Assembly (NCBI RefSeq): GCF_004762095.1
Contig: NZ_SIJH01000015.1
Span: 1-64,000 of the forward strand
From: Tabrizicola caldifontis
GTDB taxonomy: Bacteria > Pseudomonadota > Alphaproteobacteria > Rhodobacterales > Rhodobacteraceae
Reading direction: 5' to 3'
DNA length: 64,000 nt
Shown here: piece after piece, positions 39,309 through 48,263 of the stretch
Position numbering within the stretch: position 1 is the first letter of the stretch
How the letters are laid out: each line of letters begins with the position of its first letter
Position numbers and translations under genes: made by a program
Notes under the pieces: generated by a model
Databases searched by the model: none
What the model saw: only the letters and a program-made list of their open reading frames with translations
Told to the model about the DNA's origin: nothing

Positions 39309-40981
39309 CTGCAAACCGGCTGATCTATCTTCCCCTTGGCGGTGCCGGGGAGATCGGCATGAATTGCTACGTGTATGGCTACGGTCCGATCGGCAGGGAA
39401 CGGTTGATCCTTGTCGATCTGGGCGTGGCCTTCCCCGACATGGACACGTCGCCCGGTGTCGATCTGATCATGCCCGATATCTCGTGGCTGCACGACAAGC
39501 TGGACCGGCTTGAGGCGATCTTCATCACCCATGCGCACGAGGATCATATCGGCGCCTTGGGTCACCATTGGCCCCGGTTGCAGAAGAAGGTCTATGCGCG
39601 CCGCTTCACAGCGACCATAGGGCGGCTGAAATTTGAAGAGGCCGGCCTTCCCATCGACCAGATCGTGACCGTTGATGCGCGGCCGGCGGCAGTCGAGGCG
39701 GGGCCCTTCAGGGTGCAGTTCGTGCCCGTGTCGCATTCGATTCCGGAAAGCTCGGCCCTGGTGATCGACACGCCAGCGGGACGCGTCTTCCATTCGGCCG
39801 ACTTCAAGATAGACCATAGCCCGGTGGTGGGCGAACCCTGGGACGACGCACGTCTGGCCGAGATCGTGGCAGAGCGCCCGGTCAAGGCGATGACCTGCGA
39901 TTCCACCAATGTCTTTTCCACCCATCCCGGCCGGTCGGAATCCACCCTGGCCGAACCTCTGACCGAGCTGATCCGCAATGCCTCGGGCATGGTGGTGGCG
40001 ACGACCTTCGGCTCGAACGTCGCGCGGCTGAAGACCCTTGCCGAGGCCGCCCGCACCGCCGACCGCACGATCTGTGTGTTGGGTCGGTCGATGAAGCGGA
40101 TGCTGACGGCGGCAGAGGAGGCCGGGGTTCTTTCGGGCTTTCCAAGGACCGTCACCCCGGAAGAGGCGGCCGAGATCCCGCGGCGGAACCTGATGCTTCT
40201 GGTCACCGGCAGCCAGGGCGAACGCCGGGCGGCCAGCGCCCAGCTGTCGCGCGGCAAGTATCTGGGGCTCGAGATGAAGGAGGGCGACACCTTCCTGTTT
40301 TCGTCCAAGACCATCCCCGGCAATGAACGCGACGTGCTGCGGGTCTGGAATGCGTTTTCCGAGAAAGGCGTGATCGTGGTCGATGACCAGGGCGGGCGGT
40401 ATCATGTTTCTGGCCATGCCAACCGGCCGGATCTGGAACATGTCCACAGGCTGATCCTGCCCGACATGCTGATCCCGATGCACGGCGAACATCGTCATCT
40501 GGTCGAGCATGTGCGCATTGCCACCGAAAGCGGCATTGCTGCGGCAGTGGCGGTGAACGGAACGATGCTGGACCTGACCGGTGACGTGCCGGTAGTGGCA
40601 GAATACGTCGAGACCGGCCGGGTCTATCTGGACGGCAACGCGCTGATCGGGGCCCTGGACGGTGTGGTGCGTGACCGCATCCGCATGGCCCTGAACGGTC
40701 ATGTTCTGGTGACGGTGATTCTGGACGAAACCGACGAGCCGATGGGCGAACCCTGGGTCGAGCTGATGGGGCTGCCGGCCACCGGGCGGGGCAACCGGCC
40801 GCTTGCCGAGACGATGGAAGCGGACCTTGCCCATTTCACCGATCGGGCGGGCCGGAAGCTATTGAAGGATGACGCCAAGCTGGAAGAGGAAATCCGCAGG
40901 CTGGTGCGCCAGGTTGCAATGGAAGAGATCGGGAAGAAGCCAGAAGTGACCGTGGTCATCAGCCGGCTGATGGCCGAGTAG
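39305..40981 (+). CDS. rnj: Ribonuclease J
   Basis: 558 residues. Metallo-beta-lactamase/beta-CASP nuclease: zinc motif THAHEDH (His76, His78, Asp80, His81), beta-CASP region with SRGEL-like GSQGERRAASAQLSRGKY, and the late motif IPMHGEHRHL. RNase J combines 5'-3' exo- and endonuclease activity in RNA decay and rRNA maturation. Overlaps coaX by four bases. Convergent with rhlE, 101 bases apart. Confidence 0.93.
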   Translation: MTANRLIYLPLGGAGEIGMNCYVYGYGPIGRERLILVDLGVAFPDMDTSPGVDLIMPDISWLHDKLDRLEAIFITHAHEDHIGALGHHWPRLQKKVYARRFTATIGRLKFEEAGLPIDQIVTVDARPAAVEAGPFRVQFVPVSHSIPESSALVIDTPAGRVFHSADFKIDHSPVVGEPWDDARLAEIVAERPVKAMTCDSTNVFSTHPGRSESTLAEPLTELIRNASGMVVATTFGSNVARLKTLAEAARTADRTICVLGRSMKRMLTAAEEAGVLSGFPRTVTPEEAAEIPRRNLMLLVTGSQGERRAASAQLSRGKYLGLEMKEGDTFLFSSKTIPGNERDVLRVWNAFSEKGVIVVDDQGGRYHVSGHANRPDLEHVHRLILPDMLIPMHGEHRHLVEHVRIATESGIAAAVAVNGTMLDLTGDVPVVAEYVETGRVYLDGNALIGALDGVVRDRIRMALNGHVLVTVILDETDEPMGEPWVELMGLPATGRGNRPLAETMEADLAHFTDRAGRKLLKDDAKLEEEIRRLVRQVAMEEIGKKPEVTVVISRLMAE

Positions 40982-41082
40982 TCAGCCGCCAGACCGATTG
41001 TCGAGGACACCGTCACTCCTTGCGGGCTTCCAGCCGGCAGGAAGTCGAAACCGACGAGGTAAGGGGGCCTGTGCGCCTGCCC

Positions 41083-42672
41083 TCAGCCCTGGGTGCCCGT
41101 TGCCGTGTCGTCTGTCTCTTCGGCGGGTGCGGGCTTCAGCGCAAAGCTGCGAAGGATGAAGTCTGGCACATGGTCGCCCATGCCGACGACGGCAGGCCCA
41201 AGGTCGCGGTCGCGGCGGTAGTCGCGCCGATCCTCGCGCGGCTCGCGGCGGTCTTCCCTGCGTTCGGGCCGGTCCTCCCGGCGCCGGTCGCCGCGCGGTT
41301 CGCGCCGGTCCTCGCGGCGTTCTGCTCGGCGGGGCTCGGCCGGCTCGACTGCCTCGACTGCCTCGGGCTTCGGTGCGGCGACAAGCGGTTCCATCGGCGC
41401 CACCTCGTCATGCGGTTTCACCGGGCGTTCCCGTTCCCGGCCGCGGGTGCCGCGGTCGCGGCCGCGGGAGCCGCGATCCTCGCGCGGGCGGTCCGGCCGG
41501 CCATCGTCTGCGCTGGGGGTGAAGCCTTCGGGCAGTGGCCCGCGCGGAATTTCGGCCTTGATCAGGCTTTCGATGGCCTTGATGTATTTCTCGTCCGAGG
41601 GCACGGCGATCGTGAAGGCCTTGCCCAGACGTCCGGCCCGTCCGGTACGACCGATGCGGTGGACATAGTCTTCGGGGTGCGATGGCACGTCGAAGTTGAA
41701 CACATGGCTGACCGCCGGAATGTCGAGCCCGCGCGCCGCCACGTCCGAGGCGACCAGCAGGTGCAGCGTGCCGTCGCGGAAGGCGTCAAGCGTCTTCATC
41801 CGCTGCGACTGGTCAAGGTCGCCATGGATGGGTGCTGCGTTGAAGCCATGCGCCTTCAGCGACTTGGCCACCACATCCACATCCATCTTGCGATTACAGA
41901 AGATGATCGCATTGGTGCAGGAATCGCCTTCTGCCTTGATCAGCGCGCGCAGCACGGCCCGCTTGTCGGCAAAGGCGCGATCCTTCCGCGCCGGTGTCAC
42001 CTCGATCAGGCTTTGCGTGATCGTGGTCGAGGTCGTCGCCTGACGCGCCACCTCGATCCGGGCCGGATTGGTCAGGAAGGTGTTGGTGATCCGCTCGATC
42101 TCGGGCGCCATGGTGGCGCTGAAGAACAGGGTCTGGCGGGTGAAGGGGGTAAGCTGGAAGATGCGCTCGATATCGGGAATGAAGCCCATGTCAAGCATCC
42201 GGTCGGCTTCATCCACCACCATGATCTGCACGCCGGTCAGAAGAAGCTTGCCACGCTCGAAATGGTCCAAGAGGCGGCCGGGGGTGGCGATCAGCACATC
42301 GACGCCACGGTCGATCAGCTTGTCCTGTTCGCCAAAGGCAACGCCGCCAATCAGGAGCGCCTTGGTCAGCTTGGTGTGCTTGGCGTAGATGTCGAAGTTT
42401 TCGGCGACCTGGGCGGCCAGTTCGCGCGTAGGTGCAAGGACCAGGCTGCGCGGCATCCGGGCGCGGGCGCGGCCCTGGCCCAGCAGCGTGATCATCGGCA
42501 GGGTGAAACTTGCCGTCTTGCCGGTGCCGGTCTGGGCGATGCCAAGAACATCGCGCCCTTTCAGCGCCTCGGGGATGGCCTGGGCCTGAATGGGCGTGGG
42601 GGTTTCGTAGCCAGCTTCGCTGATGGCCTGAAGCACGCGCGGGTCAAGCGCGAGGTCGGAGAATTTGGTCAT
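41083..42672 (-). CDS. rhlE: RhlE-type DEAD-box RNA helicase
   Basis: 529 residues from the ATG at 42672. Motifs in order: Q motif (GYETPTPIQAQAIP), Walker A AQTGTGKTAS, DEAD as VVDEADRMLDMGF, SAT in FFSATM, and HRIGRTGRAGR. The last 130 residues are a disordered Arg/Glu/Asp-rich tail of repeating REDRREP-like units, probably for RNA binding. It unwinds RNA in ribosome assembly or RNA decay. RNase J is its convergent neighbour. Confidence 0.92.
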   Translation of the reverse strand: MTKFSDLALDPRVLQAISEAGYETPTPIQAQAIPEALKGRDVLGIAQTGTGKTASFTLPMITLLGQGRARARMPRSLVLAPTRELAAQVAENFDIYAKHTKLTKALLIGGVAFGEQDKLIDRGVDVLIATPGRLLDHFERGKLLLTGVQIMVVDEADRMLDMGFIPDIERIFQLTPFTRQTLFFSATMAPEIERITNTFLTNPARIEVARQATTSTTITQSLIEVTPARKDRAFADKRAVLRALIKAEGDSCTNAIIFCNRKMDVDVVAKSLKAHGFNAAPIHGDLDQSQRMKTLDAFRDGTLHLLVASDVAARGLDIPAVSHVFNFDVPSHPEDYVHRIGRTGRAGRLGKAFTIAVPSDEKYIKAIESLIKAEIPRGPLPEGFTPSADDGRPDRPREDRGSRGRDRGTRGRERERPVKPHDEVAPMEPLVAAPKPEAVEAVEPAEPRRAERREDRREPRGDRRREDRPERREDRREPREDRRDYRRDRDLGPAVVGMGDHVPDFILRSFALKPAPAEETDDTATGTQG

Positions 42673-42915
42673 GTGCGTCCTGTGAATGCGGCATCGGGCC
42701 GCATGAGTTCTGGGACGCAAGTTTCCGGGCGCCCCGGCGTCGTGACCCCTGTGGCCACCGGATGCCCTTAGCCGAAACTTGTCCAAGGGTCAAGGCAAAC
42801 GGGGCCCCTCTGGTCAGACGGCCCGGTCTGTGGATTTTTTGAAAATTCGCCGACCAGACTACATCTGAACTGCGTTCTGCGACTCCTTTTTTGTGTCAGG
42901 CACATTACGAGAACC

Positions 42916-43327
42916 TTGCTTCGAATTGCCGCCCTGCTGGCGGTGTTTTCCATGCCCTTGTCTTCCGATCCGAACGGCTGCGACCTGCAGGGTTGCCGCG
43001 CCGAAGTTTCGTTCGGCCTCCACCTCTGACTTTGGCAGCTATGGAATCCTGATCGTCGCGCCAGACAGCGGCTGCGGGCGGCTCCGGTTCCGCGTCGAAG
43101 GCCCGTCCGGCGACTTCCCGGGCCATACACCACCTCTGGATCCCGGTCAGCTTGCCGTGGTGCGGATAGGGCAGAGGTTTCCTGTGGGCGAGTATTTGCT
43201 GATAATCGTGGCCGAGGGCTGCGCGACCATACCGGCCCGCGCCCGCAAGGTGGCGCTGTCCAAGCTGTCACCCGATCATGGCTGGCGGGCCGCAATCATG
43301 GCGCAGGTTTCAAGTCCGGTGGGCTAG
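42916..43327 (+). pseudogene. Frameshifted small secreted-protein gene
   Basis: Frame 1 from a TTG at 42916 gives a signal-peptide-like start (LLRIAALLAVFSMPLSSD) and a cysteine-containing stretch, then hits TGA at 43027-43029. The rest (TSDFGSYGILIVAPDSGCGRLRFRVEG to the TAG at 43325-43327) is in the next frame. A GTG at 42893 keeps one frame open throughout but yields an implausible Cys/Pro-rich N-terminus. A one-base shift near 43015-43027 or a sequencing error would explain it. Stop overlaps that of prfC. Confidence 0.5.
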
Positions 43328-44919
43328 ACCATCATCTCCTTGGTCGCAGTCAGCTTCACCCCCGGATAGTCGCGCAGCACGCGGTCGATGTCCCATTGCA
43401 GGCGCGTCAGGAACACCAGGTCCCCGTCGCTGTCATGCGCGATATGGCCCTTGTTGACGTTGACCAGCTTTTCGATTGCCGCCTTGTCGCCGGAAATCCA
43501 GCGGGCCGAGGTGAAGTTCGACCCCTCGAACCGGACGGGCAGCGAGTATTCCTGCTCGATCCGGGATGCCAGCACGTCGAATTGCAAGGCCCCCACGACG
43601 CCGACGATATAGCCCGAGCCGATCATCGGCTTGAACACCTTGGCCGCGCCTTCCTCGGCGAACTGCATCAGCGCCTTCTCCAGGTGCTTGGCCTTCATCG
43701 GATCGGTCGCGCGGATCGTTTGCAGGAGTTCCGGCGCAAAGCTCGGGATGCCGGTGAAGCGGAGGGATTCGCCTTCCGTCAGCGCATCGCCGATGCGCAG
43801 TTGCCCGTGGTTCGGGATGCCGATGATGTCGCCGGCCCAGGCTTCCTCGGCCAGTTCTCGGTCGGCGGCCAGGAACAGGACCGGGTTGGTGATCGACATG
43901 GGCTTCTTCGAGCGCACATGGAACAGCTTCATGCCGCGTTCGAAATGCCCCGAGGCGAGGCGGACGAAGGCCACCCGGTCGCGGTGTTTCGGGTCCATGT
44001 TCGCCTGGACCTTGAAGACGAAGCCGGTGACGGCGGGCTCGGACGGGTCGATCTGGCGTTCGGCGGCCTTCTGCGGCTGAGGCTCGGGCCCGTATTCGCC
44101 GATGCCGTCCATCAGTTCCTTCACCCCGAAGGAGTTGATGGCCGAGCCGAACCAGATCGGGGTCAGCGAGCCGTTGAGGAAGGCCGCGCGGTCGAAGGCG
44201 GGCAAAAGCTCGCGCGCCATTTCCAGTTCCTCGTGGAACTTCGCCAGCAGGTCGGCGGGGATGTGTTCGGCAAGCTTGGGGTCGTCCACCCCGCTGATCT
44301 TGATCGATTCCGCTACCCGGTTGCGGTCGGCGCGGTCCATGATCTCCAGCCGGTCGTGGAGGAGGTCGTAGGCGCCGATGAAGTCGCGTCCCATGCCGAT
44401 CGGCCAGGAGGCCGGGGTCACGTCGATGGCCAGGTTATCCTGGATCTCGTCGATGATGGCGAAGGTGTCGCGGCTTTCGCGGTCCATCTTGTTGCAGAAG
44501 GTCAGGATGGGCAGGTCGCGCAGCCGGCAGACCTCGAACAGCTTGCGGGTCTGGGATTCCACGCCCTTGGCCCCGTCGATCACCATGATTGCGGCGTCAA
44601 CGGCGGTCAGCGTGCGGTAGGTGTCTTCGGAAAAGTCGCTGTGGCCGGGGGTATCGACCAGATTGAAGCGGAAATCGCGGTAGTCGAACGACATGGCCGA
44701 GGCCGAGACGGAGATTCCGCGCTCCTGTTCCAGCTTCATGAAATCCGACCGCGTGCGCCGCGCATCGCCCTTGGCGCGGACCTGGCCTGCCATCTGGATC
44801 GCCCCACCGAACAGCAGGAACTTTTCGGTCAGCGTCGTCTTGCCGGCGTCGGGGTGCGAGATGATCGCAAAGGTCCGGCGGCGGGCGATTTCGGGCGGAA
44901 GGGGGGCACGGTTCGACAT
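43324..44919 (-). CDS. prfC: PrfC, peptide chain release factor 3
   Basis: 531 residues from the ATG at 44919. Translational GTPase that recycles RF1/RF2: G1 SHPDAGKTTLTEK, switch region with RGISVSASAMSFDY, G3 DTPGHSDFSEDTYR, G4 CNKMDR. It differs from EF-G by its length and the RF3 C-terminal domain (FKVQANMDPKHRDRVAF, FASRIEQEYSLPV). A longer frame runs upstream but lacks family sequence. Its promoter region holds a dispersed-repeat copy. Confidence 0.95.
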   Translation of the reverse strand: MSNRAPLPPEIARRRTFAIISHPDAGKTTLTEKFLLFGGAIQMAGQVRAKGDARRTRSDFMKLEQERGISVSASAMSFDYRDFRFNLVDTPGHSDFSEDTYRTLTAVDAAIMVIDGAKGVESQTRKLFEVCRLRDLPILTFCNKMDRESRDTFAIIDEIQDNLAIDVTPASWPIGMGRDFIGAYDLLHDRLEIMDRADRNRVAESIKISGVDDPKLAEHIPADLLAKFHEELEMARELLPAFDRAAFLNGSLTPIWFGSAINSFGVKELMDGIGEYGPEPQPQKAAERQIDPSEPAVTGFVFKVQANMDPKHRDRVAFVRLASGHFERGMKLFHVRSKKPMSITNPVLFLAADRELAEEAWAGDIIGIPNHGQLRIGDALTEGESLRFTGIPSFAPELLQTIRATDPMKAKHLEKALMQFAEEGAAKVFKPMIGSGYIVGVVGALQFDVLASRIEQEYSLPVRFEGSNFTSARWISGDKAAIEKLVNVNKGHIAHDSDGDLVFLTRLQWDIDRVLRDYPGVKLTATKEMMV

Positions 44920-45065
44920 GGGCGCCCGTATAGGGGTTGTGCGCCCGTCCCGCAAGGAAGCTGCCGGGGGGCCTTTGACCGGAGCGGCCATGGCCGCAAG
45001 GCTTTTGCTTCGTCGTCGGGCTTCGCCTCCTTCTCGGGCGTTGGGGGCGCTTAGCCCGCCAATCG

Positions 45066-45093
45066 CGCCGAGAGTATTTAGGAAGGAGCAAAT
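45066..45093. repeat. Dispersed repeat, copy D
   Basis: GCCGAGAGTATTTAGGAAGG followed by AGCAAAT, matching the single-strand part of the family. Its upstream hairpin is weak (GGGC/GCCC around 45040-45058). It lies between the divergent prfC and SDR genes. Confidence 0.6.
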
Positions 45094-45157
45094 CGGCTTG
45101 GGGTTCTTGTCCTTGTCCCGGCGGATGCTAGGGTCCGCAAGGCAGGGAGGATCGGTC

Positions 45158-45934
45158 ATGGATCTGGGGATCAGGGGAAAGCGGGCGCTGGTTTGTGCAT
45201 CGTCCAGGGGCTTGGGGCGGGGCTGTGCCGAGGCTTTGGCCGAGGCCGGAGTGGATCTGGTGATGAACGCGCGGGGCGTGGAGGCGCTGGACGCAGCAGC
45301 GGCAGAGATCCGGGCGCGCCATCAGGTGAATGTTGTCGCCGTTGCGGGTGACATCACCACGGAAGGTGGCCGGGCGGCGGTGCTGGCCGAGGGGCCGTTC
45401 GACATTCTGGTGACGAATGCGGGCGGACCGCCGCCGGGCAAGTGGTCGGACTGGGGGCGCGAGGATTTCATCCGTGCGCTCGACGCCAACATGCTGACGC
45501 CGATCGCGTTGATGCAGGCGGTGTTGCCGGGGATGATGGACCGGGGCTGGGGGCGTGTGGTGAACATCACCAGCGTCTCGGTCAAGGCACCGGTGGCGGT
45601 TCTGGGCCTGTCGAACTCGGCCAGGGCGGGACTGACCGGTTTCGTTGCAGGCACGTCACGTCAGGTGGCAGGCAGCGGCGTCACGATCAACAATCTGCTG
45701 CCGGGCATCCACGCCACTGACCGCGCGGTTGCGCTGGATGCGGCGGTGGCCAAGGCGCGGGGGATCAGCATGGAGCAGGCAATTGCCGAACGGGCGGCCA
45801 CCATTCCGGTCGGGCGCTATGGCACTCCGGCCGAATTCGGGGCGGCCTGTGCCTTTCTGTGCTCTCAGCACGCCGGTTTCATTGTGGGGCAGAACATCCT
45901 GCTGGATGGCGGGGCGACCAACACGACGCTGTAG
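45158..45934 (+). CDS. Atypical short-chain dehydrogenase/reductase
   Basis: 258 residues; ATG at 45158 after GGGAGG. Rossmann fold with the cofactor loop ASSRGLGRGCAEAL (a TGxxxGxG variant), NAGGPP, and catalytic-loop Ser in NITSVSVK. The usual YxxxK is missing: the corresponding segment is LGLSNSARAGLTGF, i.e. Ser and Arg at those places by my alignment. This LSNxxRxG pattern occurs in a known FabG-like subgroup. Activity is uncertain; it may use other residues or bind without catalysis. Confidence 0.8.
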   Translation: MDLGIRGKRALVCASSRGLGRGCAEALAEAGVDLVMNARGVEALDAAAAEIRARHQVNVVAVAGDITTEGGRAAVLAEGPFDILVTNAGGPPPGKWSDWGREDFIRALDANMLTPIALMQAVLPGMMDRGWGRVVNITSVSVKAPVAVLGLSNSARAGLTGFVAGTSRQVAGSGVTINNLLPGIHATDRAVALDAAVAKARGISMEQAIAERAATIPVGRYGTPAEFGAACAFLCSQHAGFIVGQNILLDGGATNTTL

Positions 45935-46045
45935 CCGGTTGCGGTCGAGGCCGGCCACGCTGCGCGCTGCCGATCCGGGTCTTGTCTTGATCAGGGCGGG
46001 TGGTCGAAGTGTTCGCTTGCCTCGGGTGCAAGCCATGTGCGGTCG

Positions 46046-46057
46046 CCCCCCCCCCCC
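46046..46057. repeat. C12 homopolymer tract
   Basis: Twelve consecutive cytosines in a non-coding gap between the SDR gene and the ABC ATPase gene, 105 bases before the ATPase ATG. Such tracts slip during replication and can also be assembly errors. Confidence 0.8.
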
Positions 46058-46162
46058 ATGTGGATGCAGCTGTAGCCGGCGGCCAGGGCGCGGCGGGTTT
46101 GCTGTCGCTTGTGGTGGGGGCAGGGCGCTGATATGAAAATCTGACGAAAATTCTTGGACTAC

Positions 46163-47245
46163 ATGCCGGACAAAGCCCCCCTTCGCCTGGAAGTTTCGCA
46201 TCTGACCCGTGCCTTCGGTGGAAGACCCGTGGTCGAAGATGTTTCGCTGACCGTGGCTGCCGGGCAGGTGACCTGCCTGCTGGGCCCGTCGGGATGCGGC
46301 AAATCGACCACGCTGCGGATCATCGCGGGTGTCGAGCGGGCCGACAGCGGCGAAGTCAGGATCGACGGTCGTCTGGTCGAGGGGGCTGGAGTGCATGTGC
46401 CGCCCGAGGCTCGATCGGTCGGTCTGATGTTCCAGGACTTTGCGCTGTTTCCGCATCTGACGGTGGCCGAAAATGTCGGGTTCGGGCTGCGGATCGACAA
46501 GGCCGAAAAGGCGCGGCGGGTGGGTGAACTGCTGGAAAAGGTCAATCTTTCCGGCTTTGGTCAGAAGCATCCGCACCAGCTTTCCGGCGGCGAACAGCAG
46601 CGGGTGGCGCTGGCACGTGCGCTTGCGCCGCGCCCCCGTGTGATGCTGATGGACGAGCCGTTTTCGGGCCTGGACAACCGGCTGCGCGACGGCATCCGCG
46701 ACCGGACACTGGACCTGCTGAAAGAGGAACAGACGGCGGTTCTGCTGGTCACGCACGAACCCGATGAGGCGATGCGGATGGCCGACGAAATCGCGTTGAT
46801 GCGGGCAGGGCAGATCGTGCAGAAGGGGGCGCCCTACAATGTCTACAATGCGCCGGTGGACAAGGCGGCGGCGGCTTTCTTCAGTGATATCAATGTCATC
46901 CGCGGTGTATCGAAGGGTGCGCTGACCGAGACGCCCTTTGGCGCCTTCCTCACGCCGGGGCACAGGGACGGGGCCGAGGTCGAGATCGTGATCCGCCCGC
47001 AGCACCTGCGCATCGACTTCGACCGCGGCGGCAAGGGGCCGAATCCGACGCCGCAGGATGGCACGGCGGCGCGGGGCACAGTCATCAGAAGCCGCTATCT
47101 GGGGCGCGAGAGCCTGGTCGACTTCGCGATGGATTTCGAGGGGGCGCGGCTGACGGCCAGCGTCCCGGGGGTATTCCTGCCCAAACCGGGAACCGTTCTT
47201 TGGCTGATGATCCGGCGCGATCGGTGCTTCGTGTTCGGTGTTTGA
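46163..47245 (+). CDS. Orphan ABC ATPase, Fe(3+)/FbpC-like
   Basis: 360 residues from the ATG at 46163. Walker A GPSGCGKST, Q-loop FQDFALFPHLTV, signature LSGGEQQRVALARAL, Walker B VMLMDEPFSGLD, H-loop LVTHEPDEAM; a C-terminal TOBE-like domain (about 240-360: IRPQHLRIDF, GRESLVDFAMDFEG). It resembles ferric-iron transporter ATPase FbpC or other CUT1/POT-type ATPases. No permease or binding protein is adjacent, so the partners must be elsewhere and the substrate is inferred. Confidence 0.75.
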   Translation: MPDKAPLRLEVSHLTRAFGGRPVVEDVSLTVAAGQVTCLLGPSGCGKSTTLRIIAGVERADSGEVRIDGRLVEGAGVHVPPEARSVGLMFQDFALFPHLTVAENVGFGLRIDKAEKARRVGELLEKVNLSGFGQKHPHQLSGGEQQRVALARALAPRPRVMLMDEPFSGLDNRLRDGIRDRTLDLLKEEQTAVLLVTHEPDEAMRMADEIALMRAGQIVQKGAPYNVYNAPVDKAAAAFFSDINVIRGVSKGALTETPFGAFLTPGHRDGAEVEIVIRPQHLRIDFDRGGKGPNPTPQDGTAARGTVIRSRYLGRESLVDFAMDFEGARLTASVPGVFLPKPGTVLWLMIRRDRCFVFGV

Positions 47246-47424
47246 CGCATCAGCCGGGAATGCGGTGTCGTTCCAGTGGCCTGGACAGGGTGCAAGCCCT
47301 CCTTCCTGTGTCGTCCTTCCCTCTGCGCGCCCTTGCTGCGTTGTGTCTGTTCTATATCCACATGTGGCCCGGCAAGCTCCGGCCGGGCCGTCGCCGCGTT
47401 CGCCGCAGTCGCACCGGCGGGATG

Positions 47425-47463
47425 CCCCCACACCCATCCCTCACCAACGAGGGGGAGGCACCC
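47425..47463. repeat. GC-rich palindromic repeat, copy 2
   Basis: CCCCCACACCCATCCCTCACC then AACGAGGGGGAGG: the same C-run, CACCxACGA and GGGGGAGG order as the palindrome at 5089, with a weaker stem. Confidence 0.5.
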
Positions 47464-47507
47464 AGGGCTGCAGGCTGGACATGGGCCGGTGGGATTGCTG
47501 TCCATGT

Positions 47508-47861
47508 TCAGCCCTCGGTCTCGATCCCCGACTGCGGCAGCAGCGTGGCGACCTTGTAGAGAAGACTGCGCGCCGCCTTTGCGCGGGGGTTGCCGTCCTG
47601 GCCGACGTGGCGAAGCCCCTCGACCAGCGCCTCGAGTTCCTCTGGCGTAAGCATGGTGGGCGGCAGCATCAGGGGCGAGCGCAGGATATAGCCCAGGCCG
47701 CGTTCGCCGGTGACCGGCAGGCCGGTGGCGGCCAGCATCTCCATGTCGCGCCAGATCGTTCGGGTGGACACGCCAAGCCGCTGCGCCAGTTCGGCCGCCG
47801 TATGCAGCCGCCCGTCACGCAGGGCCTGGACGATGTCGTAAAGGCGGGCGTCGCGTTTCAT
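47508..47861 (-). CDS. Short HTH regulator, YafY/DeoR-like, without WYL domain
   Basis: 117 residues from the ATG at 47861. The N-terminal winged helix (TAAELAQRLGVSTRTIWRDMEMLAATGLPV) and the start of the linker (ELEALVEGLRHVGQ, ARSLLYKVATLLP) match YafY-type regulators, which normally continue into a WYL effector domain of about 110 residues. Here the frame ends after the linker and no WYL sequence is visible downstream. A perfect palindrome lies 32 bases upstream, probably its operator. Divergent from tatA. Confidence 0.7.
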   Translation of the reverse strand: MKRDARLYDIVQALRDGRLHTAAELAQRLGVSTRTIWRDMEMLAATGLPVTGERGLGYILRSPLMLPPTMLTPEELEALVEGLRHVGQDGNPRAKAARSLLYKVATLLPQSGIETEG

Positions 47862-47892
47862 GGGCCATTTCGCCGGGGTATCGGTCCGACTT

Positions 47893-47912
47893 ACTGACAA
47901 AATACTGTCAGT
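47893..47912. promoter_or_regulatory. Palindromic operator candidate ACTGACA-N6-TGTCAGT
   Basis: Perfect 7-base inverted repeat (47893-47899 and 47906-47912) with spacer AAATAC. It lies 32 bases before the HTH gene and 111 bases before tatA, so it could regulate one or both. The short AT-rich spacer and symmetry fit a dimeric HTH binding site. Confidence 0.6.
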
Positions 47913-48023
47913 TGACTGCGGGGCGCAAGCGGCTTGGGTCTTGGAAGCGGCGGGATCGGGGGCGTAATTGGGGGCAGTGACGGAATCCGCCCCGGCTTCG
48001 GGGCCTGCATGGAGGGGGTTCAC

Positions 48024-48236
48024 ATGCTCAACAACATCGGCCTTCCCGGCCTTCTGCTGATTGCGGTCGTGCTGCTGGTTCTGTTCGGCAAGGGCAAGGT
48101 GTCCAGCCTGATGGGCGAGGTCGGCAAGGGGATCACGGCCTTCAAGAAGGGTGTGGCCGACGGCACCAAGGAAATCGAGGATGCCAAGGCGGAAGCGGCC
48201 AAGGACGTGACGCCGGCCGAGAAGGACAAGGCCTGA
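48024..48236 (+). CDS. tatA: TatA, twin-arginine translocase pore subunit
   Basis: 70 residues; ATG at 48024 after GGAGGGGG. One N-terminal membrane helix (IGLPGLLLIAVVLLVLFG) followed by the hinge FGKGKV and an amphipathic helix (LMGEVGKGITAFKKGV), then a charged tail. TatA oligomers let folded proteins cross the inner membrane. First gene of tatABC. Confidence 0.95.
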   Translation: MLNNIGLPGLLLIAVVLLVLFGKGKVSSLMGEVGKGITAFKKGVADGTKEIEDAKAEAAKDVTPAEKDKA

Positions 48237-48263
48237 GCTTCGGGCCTTTTCGGGGGATAGCCC

